Assembly: GCA_030704615.1 (NCBI GenBank)
Contig: CM060734.1
Span: 34,176,042-34,240,041, forward strand
Length of the DNA stretch: 64,000 nucleotides
Source of the DNA: Takakia lepidozioides
Lineage: Eukaryota > Streptophyta > Takakiopsida > Takakiales > Takakiaceae
Direction of reading: 5' to 3'
Part shown: piece after piece, positions 18,001-31,200 of the stretch
How the letters are laid out: each line of letters opens with the position of its first letter
Position numbering within the stretch: the stretch's first letter is position 1
Notes under the pieces: generated by a model
Database searches by the model: none
What the model was told of the DNA's origin: nothing
What the model saw: only the letters and a program-made list of their open reading frames with translations
Made by a program: the position numbers and the translations under genes

Positions 18001-19093
18001 GTAAGTCTGCGACTACACCCCAGCGATGCATCTCTCCGAACACTCATCTCTATGATCTCCAGGGCTTTCTATTCTTTTGAAACGTTTTTCTAACTCGTTT
18101 CTGTCTAGAGATGAGGGGAAGAAAATAGGCTCAGATTAGGGTCTGGACATGCATTTCGTTGCGGGTCTTGTTGTAAGTATTTTATCACTGCACTCCTTGG
18201 CATTTCCATCAAGGTAGCTCACTGAAGCCGTGTTCTCTCTCTCTCTTTCTCTCTCTCTCAGATTGATCATACATATGTATAAATGTCATTTGGCACGTAG
18301 AGTCATTCTGCGGCGCATTGTACATAGCACACATTCACTCAGCATCTTCCAAATTAGTTTGGTTCGTTCGTCTTTCTCCTCTCTCATTCCGTCATAATAA
18401 AGGGTCTCGCATGTCCAGATCACTGAAATTAGGTTTTTTCTTAAATCCAGATGTCACTAGACATTTGATTTCAGTCGTGAAGCTTCCTTGTGTTCCCTAG
18501 ATCTCATTCAAATGAACAGCCTCTACCCGCAAAGGCCAGCTTTCTGAGCGTGTTATCTGCTTTGAGCAGTGTGTCTCTCTGTGGTAGATATACTTAAGTC
18601 TGTCTATGGTAAAATCCCAAAGACCACATATTTATGGGTTCATCACCTTAGTATTTAGCTGCTTCTCTCTCTGTACTTCTCGTAGTCGTGCTGATCAGAC
18701 AAGGTTCCTCCAATATCCCTTGGTAGGTTATATATAGATAGCGATCTTAGTGCAGTGAGCTTTTAGATTCGGAGCTAGTCATACGCATGCTTTCTGTTAG
18801 ACGTCAGTACCCTTTTCAAACATTCTGCTGCTTGAATATAATAGTAAGTTTGAACTTGTTTGATTACTGAGGTCGGTCAATAGGTCTCAGTACAGCCGTT
18901 CAATCGTAAATCCACTGTAGGATATATGCTCGCTAAAGACGAGCTTCTCTTTGATATCTTTTCCTCTCTATCGTTTGGCGCAATTGGTACACATCCGCCG
19001 ATCCTTCATCTAATTTTGTGTGGACCACCGCTGGATCCCTTGTCCCTCCACCTCAGGAGCGGCGCCCTCCCAACTGCATGGATGTCGTTGCAG
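18001..19093 (+). other. Candidate 5'-UTR intron of the WRKY gene
   Basis: A strong donor (TTTCTG|GTAAGT) lies at 18000/18001 and an acceptor (GTTGCAG|GGC) at 19093/19094. Splicing would remove several upstream ATGs and make 19166 the first ATG in the known frame. Other donors (GTAAGC near 17513, GTAAGTATT near 18174) are possible. A CT-rich tract lies at about 18233-18261. Confidence 0.4.
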
Positions 19094-19165
19094 GGCATAC
19101 ACATTCCAACCTTAGCCCAGTGTCGTGGTGGGTCGACTGAGGAGGACTTCTTCAGTGGATTTGTT

Positions 19166-22100
19166 ATGGAGGGCCGGCCACCTCACCAGCAAGAAGACAG
19201 CGACCAGGAGAGCTATTTGGCGAGGATTCTGCGGACACTTGACCAAGAGACTGCTGTGTCTCAACCAGCACCGGTGGTTTCATTCGAGCGATCTACATCT
19301 TATACAGCGGGAGAGACCTATAGCCAGAATATACACTATCCTTCTTCCTCGTCCCAGCGGATCCCTTGGCATTTTATCGACTCATCGCCCGACACAACTT
19401 TTGTGACAAACCCGCAAGCTGGACAGCAACTCTTTGCAGGCGTTGCGCCAAACTGGCGACCCACCCCGGCGGCTAGCCATACGATTAACTTCCAACAAGA
19501 CCTACTCTCTGATGAATCGTGGTTCAATGAAGACTTCGAGCAACGGACAAGCAAGCATGTAACCGTACCATCAAGCCAGGCAATGCCAGATGTTAGCCCA
19601 AGCTATCCCAGGTTTGAGTCGCTTTATCAGGACCCACGTCAACCGTTTGGAGGACCCAGTGGGGAAGGCAGCTCTCTCAGTGAATTCAAACCCTTAGAAG
19701 TGGAGTATCGATCCAATGTGCAGGGATCCCAGTCGGCACAGGGGATTGGGCAGTCCTTAGAAACCATGGCACCTCAACTTCAGCGAAGCACGCCTGTATC
19801 GGAACCGCTTTATGCAATGTTGAGCGAAGCACAGCCTGCATGGGATCAATTATCAATGCTCCCCTCTCGGCTTCTTGAGGCCTCCCTACCATATACGTCC
19901 GCGGTAAGCTTGCCTCATCGTGCCCCATCTCCATTATCCGTAGCTGGAACTACCAACTCTGGTACACCGGTCTCCGATTCCCTGTCGTCCTCAACCAGCG
20001 AGGGACCAGATGAGTTAGACAGCAAAAATATCCAGGTACCTGGAGGAGGGTCTGCTGGTGAGGCCACGGCCATGTCTAAGAGCAGTGGGAAAAGGAAGAC
20101 GCCAGAGCTGGAGGAAAGTGAAGCCGAACGGGATGCAAAACGGCAGCAACCGATGTAAGCGAATTCGTCCTTCCTATTCGTTCATGCCATGTCTCTTTTG
20201 ATTGCTGTCTTGAGAGTTTGAACATTGCTGAAAAAGGGCAGAACAGAGGGTTTAGTTAGTCTTTATAGTTGCTGCCAGATGAGTCTTTATACAGCTAGAA
20301 ATGCAAGGAGACATGATTTTGAATATGTATATGAAAGATGTACAGGAGCTGTATTTTCCTAGATTCGAGGGTGAGCCTTGAGGTCACTTGAATCCTTCGA
20401 GCAAGGGGCTCTTAACCGAACTATTATACATCTGCCACAAAAAACCAGGCCATTTCCAGTTTCTTCGATTTGGTCGACCACAGTATTCTCGTTATGAAGG
20501 ATACAGACCGACAATGTTGCTAGGATAGGCGAGGTTGATGTCAGGCACCTGGGATATCAGCTCTCTAGTGTCTTCTCTTGAGTCCACCATTTATTTTTTC
20601 CGGAGTTCCTCCAGGGATTCATTGCGTGCTCTCTGGTTCCTTCATCCCTACATTCTTAAGAGATACGTTTTCTACTCTAACTGGACTTTCTCTGTTTCTT
20701 TAGACTGCTTCTGCGCCGTTTCCCTTGTCGAGATTAATAAAGCGACTGAAGTTCTGGTTAGGTCTGGGTACAAGACTTGTTTAATGCTGATTGTTATTTT
20801 GGAGGGCACTCATCATCTGCAGAACTAGGCAGCGTAAGAAGGCTGGGATGAAGAGGGTGCGAGAGCCCAGATATGCTATCAAAACAAGGACTGATGTCGA
20901 CATCATGGATGATGGCTTCAAATGGAGGAAGTATGGCCAAAAAGCTGTGAAAAACAGCCCCCATCCAAGGTACCTGCAATGATCATTCTGGTGTGGATAC
21001 ATTGGTCAGAACTAAGTTATCTAGTAATATCTAGAATTGAACGAATTTGACACTCTTCTCTGTCCAAACCCTCCTTCAAAAAACGGATCTCCTTAGATAT
21101 TTTCATGAAAGCCCGTACTCCATAAATGGGTTGTTTCCCTGATCAGAGAATTTGCAAGAAAAAACATCTTGCTTAATTTTTCTTGGACAAAAGAAACACT
21201 AATAATCAGGAGAGATCATGCAGCTATTAACCCGAGTACATTGTTCTACATGCATACCTTGAGTCCAGTGGAATCAGTTGATAAACGTTCTGAATACCAT
21301 GGTGCTTATATAGAATCTATGGTTTTTGGACATGTTTCATCGCATAGACGGTCTCCAGCTTTCAAGATACTTTGAATTGGTTTGAACTCTTGAAACTGCT
21401 ACTTGAATGCAACTCCCGGAAAATGTACGGTTTAAGAACTGGTTAAAATTTTCTAGAAATTTGGACATCTGATTTCTGCTTGCACATATTATCATGTCTG
21501 TAAGTATTTCTGGTCTAGCAAATACATGTTGGAGACATCATGCATTGTCTGGACTTCTTAGCTGACTAAGTTAAACTTCTATACATGCAGAAATTACTAT
21601 AGGTGCACCACACCCAATTGTCCGGTTAGAAAGCGCGTTGAACGTTCATTTGAAGATCCTGCTTTGGTGATTACAACATATGAAGGCACACACATACATG
21701 AAACTCCAGGGTTTCATCGTACTCCAGCGGGTGGTTACTTTGGCGGTTTTGGTAGTGGAATGATTGCGCCAGGTCAAAGTCTCTTGGCTCCCTACGTCAC
21801 CCTTGGCAGCTCAAGCCAGCACCCTTTTTTGCAAAGAGGAGTTAATATGTCAAGTTTACTGCAAGCCCAGGGTCCACGCCCAGCCTTAGGCGGCAGTGCC
21901 TTGCAAGAACACCCCCCACAACTTGGGGCCTTGCAAGAGAGCCTCCTTAGAGCACACCAGTTACTCAGGTTGCAGGAACAGCTCGGATCTGTGAAGCAGG
22001 AACCATTTCAATTCGCAGCTCAGGATATGCTTGCTAGATCAGACCAGCTACACTTACGTAGACATGTGTTGGATACTTCGGAAGAACAAAGTATTGGGCA

Positions 22101-22440
22101 AATTGGAGATCTCGAGCTTAGAAGTGCTCCCCCCGGCTTAGCTACAGGCATAGATTTCTCTAGTCTACCTCAGCAGATCACAAACATCAGATCAGACCAA
22201 CTCAACACATATAGACCTCAAAATCAGACACTAGGTGGTAGCCATTCATTCATTGGCCCTGGTGGCCAGCAAATTATTGTCAGAGGTCAGGATCTCATAG
22301 GAGGCCAACAAGGCCCCAGAGATACCACTGAAGATCAGTTACGTAGTGTTAGTCAGGAGAATGCGGCAACAACTGATCATGAAGGGCTTCTTGGGGATCT
22401 GGTCCGACCTGCCGATCCTCATACAGGCAGACCTTTATAA
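19166..22440 (+). CDS. Group IIc WRKY transcription factor (three exons)
   Basis: Exons: 19166-20154, 20823-20969, 21591-22440; about 661 residues. Exon 1 ends CCGAT|GTAAGC. Exon 2 starts after CTGCAG and reads on in frame into a basic stretch (TRQRKK, a likely nuclear signal). Exon 2 carries the DNA-binding WRKYGQK and ends in the Arg codon of NSPHPR, the usual intron site in WRKY domains. Exon 3 supplies the zinc finger C-x4-C-x23-H-x-H (CTTPNC to HIH). There is a single WRKY domain, and the finger spacing with NSPHPR places it in group IIc. The N-terminal 330 residues are Ser/Pro/Gln-rich, and the C-terminal 220 are Gln-rich and probably regulatory. The frame is open back to an ATG at 18926, which would add 80 residues. 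I prefer 19166 because a likely 3' splice site lies between. Nuclear; binds W-boxes. Confidence 0.9.
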
Positions 22441-23960
22441 GAAACTATTATAGATTTGCAGATTTGGCTGCAGGTATGTTTGGTTATGTACAAGCAGACT
22501 CCACTAGTTCCTCCCTTTGCCCTCACTCTGTCTCTCCTCGGTCTAGTGCCTCTCACACGGTCTCACATTTGAGTTGATTGTCTATCCGGATATAATAGCA
22601 CTTCTACTGTGCAAAACAGGTAGCTAACAATTCACAAACGACGTAGAGATTGTTGACTCACCCACTTTAAAATTAGTAGAGAAATAGAAACAGAGTGGCC
22701 GTGTACATTCAATGTAACGTAACTTCGTGTTCTTTTGGTAGCCTGCATATTTTTGGCGCCTTATTGCGTCAGATGAAATTGTCTATCCATAACTTTTGTT
22801 CTTATAATATATCAGTAGTGATGGATAGGCAGTTTCCACAATCAAATGGCCCAGGTGGTCTTGGGTTCAAAAGCACACTCGAACCTTCACCCACAATTGG
22901 CAACCGGGTCAACCGATGGGTTGAAGTGTAATTCAAATCCTTGGGAGAGGTTTGGGCAACCGTGTTGCCCCGGTTTTGTCCAGGGGGCAGCAGGGCCAAC
23001 GAGAGGTGGGGGCCCAGCCATTGAGGACATTGCTATAGACATAATCTATGCCCGAGTGATGGAAGAGTTTGAGTGAGAAACAGCGTTGAATCTAGAAGAA
23101 CGAAGAAGGGCGAATCGGGCCGATGAACCAGATGAACCCAATTCACCGTGGATGAGTATAAGGGTTTACTAGGGATATTTTCGTTTTATGGGTTTTTGAG
23201 AACCAGAATTTCAGCCTTGACCAAAAATTGAGGGGTTTTCAAATTTTTGTGGGATATATATTATGTGTTCATTGGGGGGGTTCAAAGTGCTTTCGTTACA
23301 AAGACTTTCAAAAATGATGTTTGCCTCCGGCTATGGAAAATGACTAAATTTCCAAATCTCTCTGGTGAGGGAATGACTCCCATTACACCTAAGCCACTGC
23401 CAAATTGTGCCCACATCGGAGGGTAAAATGTGAAAACTTGGCCCCGGGAGTGGCCTGAACTGGTGTCCCACTCATCAGCCTGTGACGTGTTTTGGTCCGG
23501 TAGACACTTCCGGCGTCCACTGAAGGCATGGCAAGGCACCGGTGGGTGGCCGGAGGTCTACCGCCGGCAATGCCAATTTCATATTCTGGCAAGCACGTGG
23601 CCCGCGTAGGGCTGGCCATACATGTAGTAACAGTCAACGCTGCATGGCCCCCATCCATGCAAATGAATTTGGAGCTCTTAAATTTTGGAAATTTGTGGAC
23701 GTGGAAAAATCTCTTTGAATGCATCGTGCCAATTGGAGCACCTCTGCCATGTCATCAACTGTAATATTGCTGCAAGAACAAACTAAAAATGTTAACATCG
23801 CGAGCATAATTTTGCATGTTATGTGAAACGCATTTTGGGTTAATGTTTAGAATTCGTAGGAACCATAAATGGCACTTGATTAAGAATGTTTACATTGTGT
23901 TCTGAAGCAAATTTCCCACACAAAATCCTTTGATGATAAATTGAATAAAAACATGAAGCA
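22441..23960. other. WRKY 3' flank and intergenic sequence
   Basis: It presumably holds the WRKY 3' UTR just after 22440. Small open frames (22846-23076; 23389-23724 on the minus strand) show no recognisable domain. No repeat partner was found elsewhere in the window. Confidence 0.4.
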
Positions 23961-24629
23961 TGTGAAGAACCAGATTCCTCTCTAGTCTTTATTCCCCATC
24001 AATGAATGTTATAACTCTATGGGGATGAAGGTGACTGTTACAACGGATGTGTCAATGATGAGCCTGAAATCTTGTCTTATATTAACCGCTAGTAGTATAT
24101 TAATAGCCTTGATGGTGGCCTATCTGTCATGGCATTTGGATAACAATATGAGGAGCCAATGAGTGATAGCCATCTGGCCAGGCAGATAAAGGATGAAAAG
24201 ACTATTTAATCAAGGGGGTCAGAGCCTTGGGGTGCTGGTTTTGGGAGCGTTCATCTTTGTGTACCTGTGTGGATGAAAGTGTCTTAGTATGCTGTGTGTG
24301 ATTAAGTTTAGGGAATCGTCCCTTAGAATCTGCAGTCCTCTAGAGTAAGATCCCTCATCCTATGCATGCTCGCTCTACTGTAGCTATACTCCCCCTTTAT
24401 GCGCCTCCACCACAGAGGAAGGGAATCTCTGGTGGGCGCCAAAATCTTGGTGGAGACGGGTCGCAAGATCTCGTCAATCATCACCTGGACATTCTCTGTT
24501 GGTACGACAGGTAGAAGTAGGCTGATGGCGTGACAATGGCGGCGCCTTCCCGTACATGTTTGTTTTTGCTTCTAGCTACTGTCGTGTTTCTTTGTGTCTT
24601 TGTGATTCACTGTGTTGTTGAGCTTCACA
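23961..24629 (+). repeat. LTR-like repeat H, copy 1
   Basis: Starts TGTGAAGAACC and can be ended at GAGCTTCACA, giving perfect 7-bp termini TGTGAAG/CTTCACA. About 480 bp of it match a second copy at 57820 onward. An internal CTATTTAATC could be a TATA box. No target duplication was found on either copy, so the exact ends are provisional. A small ORF starts three bases after the proposed end. Confidence 0.5.
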
Positions 24630-24632
24630 GCA

Positions 24633-24905
24633 ATGGCGTCTTCATCGCGCACTCCCACTGAAGCTGAGCTCAACGCGTACAATGAGTCACCAGCGGGTAA
24701 CTTTGAAGCAGTCTTTGCTGGGGTATTGTGTGACTCAGTTGATCCCAAGCTCATCGTGGAGGTGGACTATCATCCCTTTGGTGAACCATTTGAGCGGCCC
24801 GAGCTGGTTTTAGATACGCCCTCAGATCATTGGGTTCGTGAGTTCGAACTCACAGCTGCCAAGGAGGGCTTGAAGCCCACGCGTAACAAAAAAAAAGACT
24901 GTTGA
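24633..24905 (+). CDS. Hypothetical small ORF next to repeat H
   Basis: Ninety codons starting ATGGCGTCTTCATC. The product is acidic and hydrophilic, with no recognised domain (for example DPKLIVEVDYHPFGEPFE, then HWVREFELTAAKEG). It stops just after a run of nine A; a slip in that run would extend it through TVEQRRKVIEAL before the next stop. Its position directly after an LTR-like repeat suggests the start of a gag-like ORF of a truncated element, but there is no domain evidence. Confidence 0.35.
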   Translation: MASSSRTPTEAELNAYNESPAGNFEAVFAGVLCDSVDPKLIVEVDYHPFGEPFERPELVLDTPSDHWVREFELTAAKEGLKPTRNKKKDC

Positions 24906-25154
24906 GCAACGCCGCAAAGTCATTGAGGCACTGTAAGGTGCTAGAGCAGCAAAGCTCCTCCAATGCCTCTACACTACAGATGTCGTGCGCATACATATCG
25001 CTACACAACTACATTGCTGTCCAAAACCACACAACATATGTGCACACCACAGTATACCACTAGTCCACCACTAGTCCAGCCACTAGTCCAACCACTAGGC
25101 TGCCACTAGTCAGTCACTAGGCTGCCCACTATGGCAGTTACTAGTCCACCACAA

Positions 25155-25480
25155 TGATAAAGAAGAAGAATACAAGTACAAGCTCATGCGAGCTCACAAA
25201 GCTGAAGCATAAACTCATGCATATATAAACTCATCACTCAAATACAAGTCAAGCCAAGTGCACTCCACGCCATGGGGAATCCACACTACGGCGCCATAGC
25301 TAGGCGCGGTGAGGCTCAACTCGAGACAGATGAGCCTCCCGCGCTTGCCGTGAAGATGACCACCTCAGGGCCTAAATCTGCCTTGACCCCTGATTTGACA
25401 CTTGGGCCAATCCCAAATGTCAATATGTAAAAGCTAGCTATTTCCTAGCTAGTTCACACTAGTGGTGAAATAACTTGACA
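25155..25480 (-). repeat. Copy C segment A2 between B1 and B2
   Basis: 326 bp, closely similar to copy B's A2 (53703-54028). It contains the hairpin with CTCATCTGTCTCGAG in the loop, one base different from copy B. B1 and B2 of this copy carry the ACTAGTGG-rich sequence typical of the copy B subfamily. Confidence 0.75.
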
Positions 25481-25954
25481 ACTACCATGCGCATACATAT
25501 CGCTACACAACTACATCGCTGTCCAAAAACCACACAACACATGTGCACACCACACACTAGTATACCACCAGTCCACCACTAGTCCAACCACTAGGCTGCC
25601 ACTAGTCAGTCGCTAGGCTGCCTACTATGGTAGTCACTAGTCCACCATAATCGCCCCCTAGCTGGTGCTTAGGTCCCTCTAAGTCCAAATAGCCACAAGA
25701 TGTGATAGTGACTGTAGCCTCACTAAGTCCTCCACCACTGTCCCTACTACAGTCAAACTCGATAGATCAAGAGGCCGGGTGCAAGAGTTGCCCCATCGTC
25801 AGTCGCCGTCTTGCAACCTGTGAACTTGAGCCTGGGATCTCGTGTATTGACTCCTATGAGCTCGGCCCCATATGTCTTGCTAGTTGCCACTAGTCATATC
25901 TACTACCACTATCCCAAGCAGTGTGGACATAACCAATTTCCATCAGGAACCCTC

Positions 25955-27160
25955 TCAAGAGGTGGTGTCAAGCATCCCATGTGCCCAACCTCTTGAGCAT
26001 TGATCACACACCAACATGGTGGTTGCCCCTTTGGCAGACCCACAGAGCATGCACCTCAAACCTGCAGGTACCACTGCCAAGTTTGGGTCAACTCTATCAT
26101 CGACATTGAGGTGACATGGCGCACAATTACCCACATGGTCTTTCCAAATCATGTCATCCTGACCCTCCAAGATCAGGACTCCTGAGGGCAACACCTCTCA
26201 AACCCTCAGAATAACACGCCCTGCAGTGACATCCAGGGTCGTAGGAGTAGAGTGTTGCAAATAAACATAGTCACCAGGGCTAAACCTCCGAACCCCAAGA
26301 CGATATCCTCCACCACGTATAGTGGCATACCTCAACATATCACGGTGTTGTGCAATGGCAAGGTTCTCAAAAGCCATGGGCATGACTTTCTTGAACAACT
26401 CTGCACGCTGATCACATGCACGTACCCATATGTCCGGATCGTCAAGGTTAAGGACTTGAGCAGTGTCTCTATGAATGGCTGTAGGCAAATCCGGCTCTCG
26501 GCCAAAGAGAAAAAAATATGGTGAGAAGGAGGCAAGTGATGCTTGTTTGCTGAACCGATAGCCCATGGCTAACCAAGGTACCTGAAGATCCCAATCTCCT
26601 AGGTGTCATTTCTGCAAGCCATACTTGCGCAAACCTCTCTTCGCCGTCTGAACAACTCTCTCTGCCAAGCCATCGGCCTCAGGATGATCCCGAGAAGTGG
26701 TGCGGTGGTCTATCAAAGTTTTATCACATAAAGCCTGAAACTCCCCCAAGAACTCTCTCACTTGGTCCGTGAGTACCTCAGCTAGAGCACCGAATCGGCT
26801 AAGCACACGATCCAAGAATACATATGTAGCCCCCTCACTAGCCTTGTTAGGCAATGGAACCAACTCAATCCACTTGGAGAAGTGTTCCACCATCACCAAC
26901 ACATATCTGTGGTGGCGCATCGTCAGTGGCAACGGTCGTGCGAAGTCAAGACTCCATCTGTAGCTCAATCCCATGATTGGTAAAGGATGCAACTGTGGTG
27001 TAGGGGCGTTGAATGAAGCACGCACCCTATCACACACCATACACCTAGCCACGAACCGTTGCACCTCTGTGTGCATACCACGCCACCAATACTGCCCCTG
27101 CAGTAAACTGTGAGTGTGTCGCACTCCAAAATGCCCCAACTCCTAATGGGCATGCCGCAC
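25955..27160 (-). pseudogene. Copy C integrase and PHD finger
   Basis: The minus-strand frame 26606-27139 encodes the integrase zinc region and DDE core (GHFGVRHTHSLLQ, CMVCDR, LTDQVREFLG, DHPEADGLAERV). The frame 26198-26566 carries the C-terminal region (FSPGDYVYLQHSTPTTLDV). The frame 25955-26194 carries the first PHD ligands (CMLC, then CDQC), after which a frameshift follows SRGW. At least three frame breaks separate these parts, so the copy is inactive. It confirms that integrase tail plus PHD finger is the ancestral arrangement which copy A lost. Confidence 0.75.
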
Positions 27161-27434
27161 TAATCGTGCACGCTGTGTTGGGTGAGGCACGATCCTCACC
27201 CGACCATTCTCCCACACTCGAAGCAGCTGTATCCCCTCCCACTTCAACCTCTTGGCTCATTGCAGGATCCGATCCCTCTCCTTGGCAGTCACAGTGGCTG
27301 CCATGTCTCCCGTGCGGAGGTAGTCCAACACAGCCGAATCCTCATGTATATCTCTGGCACCACCTGGCTCATCACTAGCCTCAGGGTCCTTAGACACTCC
27401 GTCTACAGTTATCCCTGTTGTAGGTCCAACCTGA

Positions 27435-28282
27435 TGTTAACCGCTGGTTTATGACTTAGACAAAACAAGCTATTAACACTACTGCCCATTTCCTAAGACA
27501 TGCAACAGAGGTTGTCCAATGGTATGCTTTCAGAAACAATTACGAAGTAATCGTTTTAAGGATAGCTAAACTATGAACGTCGGAGGAAGCCATATCCTTG
27601 CAGACTGCTTAATCCTATTGATTAAGACCAATCTACAGTCTCTTAAGCATAAAAGATCTTAGTTGAAAGGACTGAAGCCTCTTGGTTCATACAAGCAGAT
27701 GGTAGTCAAGAGAAAACAAGAACTATTCTGAGATGATACACTTTCTCACCATCTCACGTTCACTCTACACAGAGATACTTTGAATAGCATGGCTTTACTT
27801 CAGAGCTCGTCACATCATCACAGAAGTACACAGAATCACTCTGAGTCCCTCTAAATACACATTGATCACTGATACTCATACTGCACACCCTCTAAGTTGC
27901 GTGCAGTCTTTTTATACTATGCTCGAAAGAGCCGTTACAGCCTGCGGTCGTTAATGACCGTTTGCCTAACTGCCTACGCAACCTAAAAGGTTTGCTAAAA
28001 AGTGGCGTTGTAGTGGTCGTGAGCCATAGTGGTAAACGGTCCACTACTCCCTCTATTGGTTAAAGCCGATGCTATCGTGACCGTGTGATATCGTGGTTCA
28101 CGGCTCACGGATACTACACTACCCCTTACTGCTCTCGTGGTAATGTACCCTTGTCCCGCCATTGGCTAAGTACCGCGTACTTAGCCGTCTCTACCTGTGG
28201 CTCAGGTAGTGTACGTCCATCACTACCCAGTATGTCCCGTTGCGACCCTCGTTGTCTGTCCCTCGTAGCATAGCCGTTATCA
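27435..28282 (-). repeat. Element G 3' LTR
   Basis: On the minus strand it runs from TGATAACGGC (28282) to GGTTAACA (27435), about 848 bp with TG...CA ends. It is preceded by a purine tract (28287-28300, AGAGGGGGGGGGA), which fits a polypurine tract. The outer edge abuts the break in copy C, as if G inserted there. The matching 5' LTR is missing. Confidence 0.6.
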
Positions 28283-31200
28283 TTTATCCCCCCCCCTCTT
28301 TTGAAATTGTGTCCGCACAATTTCGTCAGTTCTTGTACTTGTTGTATCTCTTGGGGATGTAAGGTGGTGGCATGCTGTCTGCGAGGTAGGAAGTGCGTCC
28401 CAGGATTGTCGTGGTGGCAGCTTCTTGTTCCTGTTATCGTCACTGTTTGGTTGTTCCTCTAGTTCGTGAGTAGGCCAGCTTTCTTCATCAGGGTGTTCTG
28501 CTATCCTGTCTCCACGTACCATATCGATTTTGTTGGTCAAATTTTCGCGGTAGGTTTGCAGCTCCTCCTTGGTCCATGGTATAATGTGTTTTGTTGCCCT
28601 GCTGCCCATTAACCAGTTAACAGCTTGGACCCATGTTTCTCTGAAAGGGTGGTCTCTGTCCAATACTAATGGTGAAAAGTGGTCCTTCGCCTGGCGCCAT
28701 GATTCAGCATAAAGTGGCCTATTCATATATGTTGAAGTGCCTGTGACTCTCTGGTGGCTGGAATTGGGTAATTCCCAGTGAGTATCTTTTTCAATACTCT
28801 CATAGCGCTGCCAGCTTCCCCTCATTGTCACGAACATGCGGTACAAGTAACTGCCAATATAAAAACTTGGGCATCCCATCACAATGGTTACTGTCGGGGT
28901 AGGATTAATCTTCAATTGCCCCACTGCCCACATATAAGCTACCAGCTCATTGTATTCCAAAGGAGCTTGGCGCCAGAATTCAAGCAATTATGCCCCTGAC
29001 CATGTCTCCTCCTTAGCCAGTGGTCTCATCCTATATCTCAGAGGAATAAGAGTTTGATTGAGAAGATGCAATTGACCCAATGATTTGCAGGGAGTTAAGG
29101 TTTTGAAAACCTTCTCCAGTATTTCTGGGATTTGGTGGGCTGGTACTACCATCATTTTAAAGTATTCCTCTGAATACTTTAACCACTCCCCATCCTGCTT
29201 GCATGGCATGATTTGGAAATCATCCACCGCTACTGAAGTTGATGCTACCAGGACACTTGGTAGTGTTACAGGGTTTACCTCTTGAGTAGATGGCCCTGCT
29301 GTGGCCTGTACCAGTGTTTGTTGGTTTGGTGGTGGTTGTGTTGTTGGTGGTGTTTGTGTTGGTGTTGTTGTTGTTGATTGTATTGGTGTCTCTCGTTCGT
29401 GATCTTGCTCCTCTTGATCCTCTTCGTCCATGAGTTCCTCTTGTTCTGGAATTGGTGGCAGGAACTCCTCATGAATGTCTGTCACCAATTTCGCCAACTG
29501 GCACTTCATCTGCCTCACCATTGCCCTGTTGAGTTTCTTCATCTCCAATTCACTCCCTTCATTCAACCAGGCTCTAGCTAAGGCTGCGTCTGCTGCATCC
29601 AACCCTGCTTGCAATGTCAGCTTCTCCAGCTGCTGCTTCCATTCTTGTTCATTGCCCATGGCAATGTCTCTTTCTGTGGTGGCGATAAACAGCCTGCTCT
29701 CAGCATTCTCCCTTTGCTTCAGCAGTGCAGTGTTGTTGAGCCACTTGGTTCCCTGATCTCTGGCAGTCCTCAGCTGCCCCTTGAGTGTCTCCACCTGCTG
29801 CTTTAATGTTTGCACCTGCCCTGTGAGTGTTTCCACCCCTATCTTTGTTTTCCGAGATCTCTCTCGCTCTGCATCGAGGTCGGCTTGGACATGGCGTGTT
29901 TCGTCTCTCTGTCTTTCCCATTTTTGCTCCCACTCGTCTCTGCGTTGTGCCAATGTGTTGTATTGGCGGAGTAAGGTTGACTTTTGATCTTCTAATGCTG
30001 CAATTGTAACCTCATGGTTACATACTGTTCTTGTAGTGGCCAATTCCCTCTGGTGCTTCTCTTTGATGTGGTCTAAGATCATGTTCAGGTTTTCCGGGCT
30101 GATGTAATCCTTGGCTCTGTCCATACAAACTGTCAGTTGCCCCAATGCTTGTATTGCCTGTAGAATGACATTTTGTGGTGCTTCCTCCAACCCTGTGTTC
30201 CATGTTATTGTATCTAAAACTTGTTGTGCTAGTAGTAATTCCAAATTGGAATTTCTGTCTTGTTGCTGCTGACTCGATGCCTGTTGTACTATCTGCTGTT
30301 GCTGCTGGTCGGGTGCTTGTTGCACCATCTGCTGTTGCTGCGCCACTATGTCTCCCTCCTCTAATTGTGTGGCATCTGTGTGTGCTGCTTGCTGTGCTTC
30401 GGGTTGCCATGGCTAATTTCCATGGGCGTTGCTTCGTTGGTCTGTGGTCTGTTCCCTCCTTCTGGCTGTTGATTCTCCCCTTCTCTCTGTACTGGGGAAT
30501 CAGCCGTAGAGTTGATGATGTCCTCTGCTGCTGCACTTGTGGTTGCTTCGTTGATCCGGGCTCTCTTTGCAAGTCCGCCCTCTTCTTCTTCCTGACATGC
30601 TGCCGTCTCACTTCCTTCTTCCTCCATTGTGTCTACCCGTTGCATGATTCCCAACGTCGTTTGTTCTTCGGCCGTTAGGTGTACAGTGTGTCGAATCATC
30701 TGGAGTAACAATGGAGTTGTCATGGTAATAGTCGCTTCCTTCTTCTTCTTTGTCAACCTGGTCAGTTCTTGAGTTAACTTCTTCAATAAGAAGCTTGCCC
30801 AATTCACGATTTGCCCATTGAAGCAAATCAACACTTGGTCGATTAGCTCCTTGGTACATTAGCTATGGTTTTGCCTGAGGCAAAGCAATGTGCTAAGTAC
30901 TGGGGCTATCTTCTTGAAGCCATGGTTTTTGCTGTGGCTGCATGTGTAACCTTGATCTGCTTGGTTGAGATTCTCAAACAAATCTGCAAGTACAAACCTT
31001 GGAGGTTTGTCAGTGTGCGGTGGTACGTCCAAACTGGGAAGGTGAAATACTTCCGCCAAGTACTTCTCTGTCAGCAGGATGTGCGTGTCGTGGACATTTG
31101 TGCTCCGAGTGCTGGTGTTGTAATTCTCCAAGAACTCCCTACATAGCTCGTCGTGCTTCAGGTTCCAGTCCAGCGTGGTGATGAAGTATCGCAGGCCAGG

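Larger units (their letters stand above)
24981..27434 (-). mobile_element. Copy C: 3' part of a methyltransferase-family retrotransposon
   Basis: On the minus strand, integrase and PHD coding sequence is followed by the polypurine tract (near 25652-25660), B1 (25650 down to about 25483), A2 (25480-25155) and B2 (25154-24981, ending CACGACA). It is the third copy with the B-A-B right end. The B1/A2 junction has decayed (TGGTAGT instead of CGACAGC), so this copy is older than A. It breaks off at 27434 in the RNase H-integrase spacer where the LTR of element G begins. The leader piece at 33926-35484, same strand, may be its 5' part. Confidence 0.8.

Noticed and set aside
22830-22960. Possible tRNA or tRNA-derived SINE (GGGTTCAAAAGC-like stretch)
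   Set aside because: No cloverleaf could be drawn; A-box and anticodon arm are missing.
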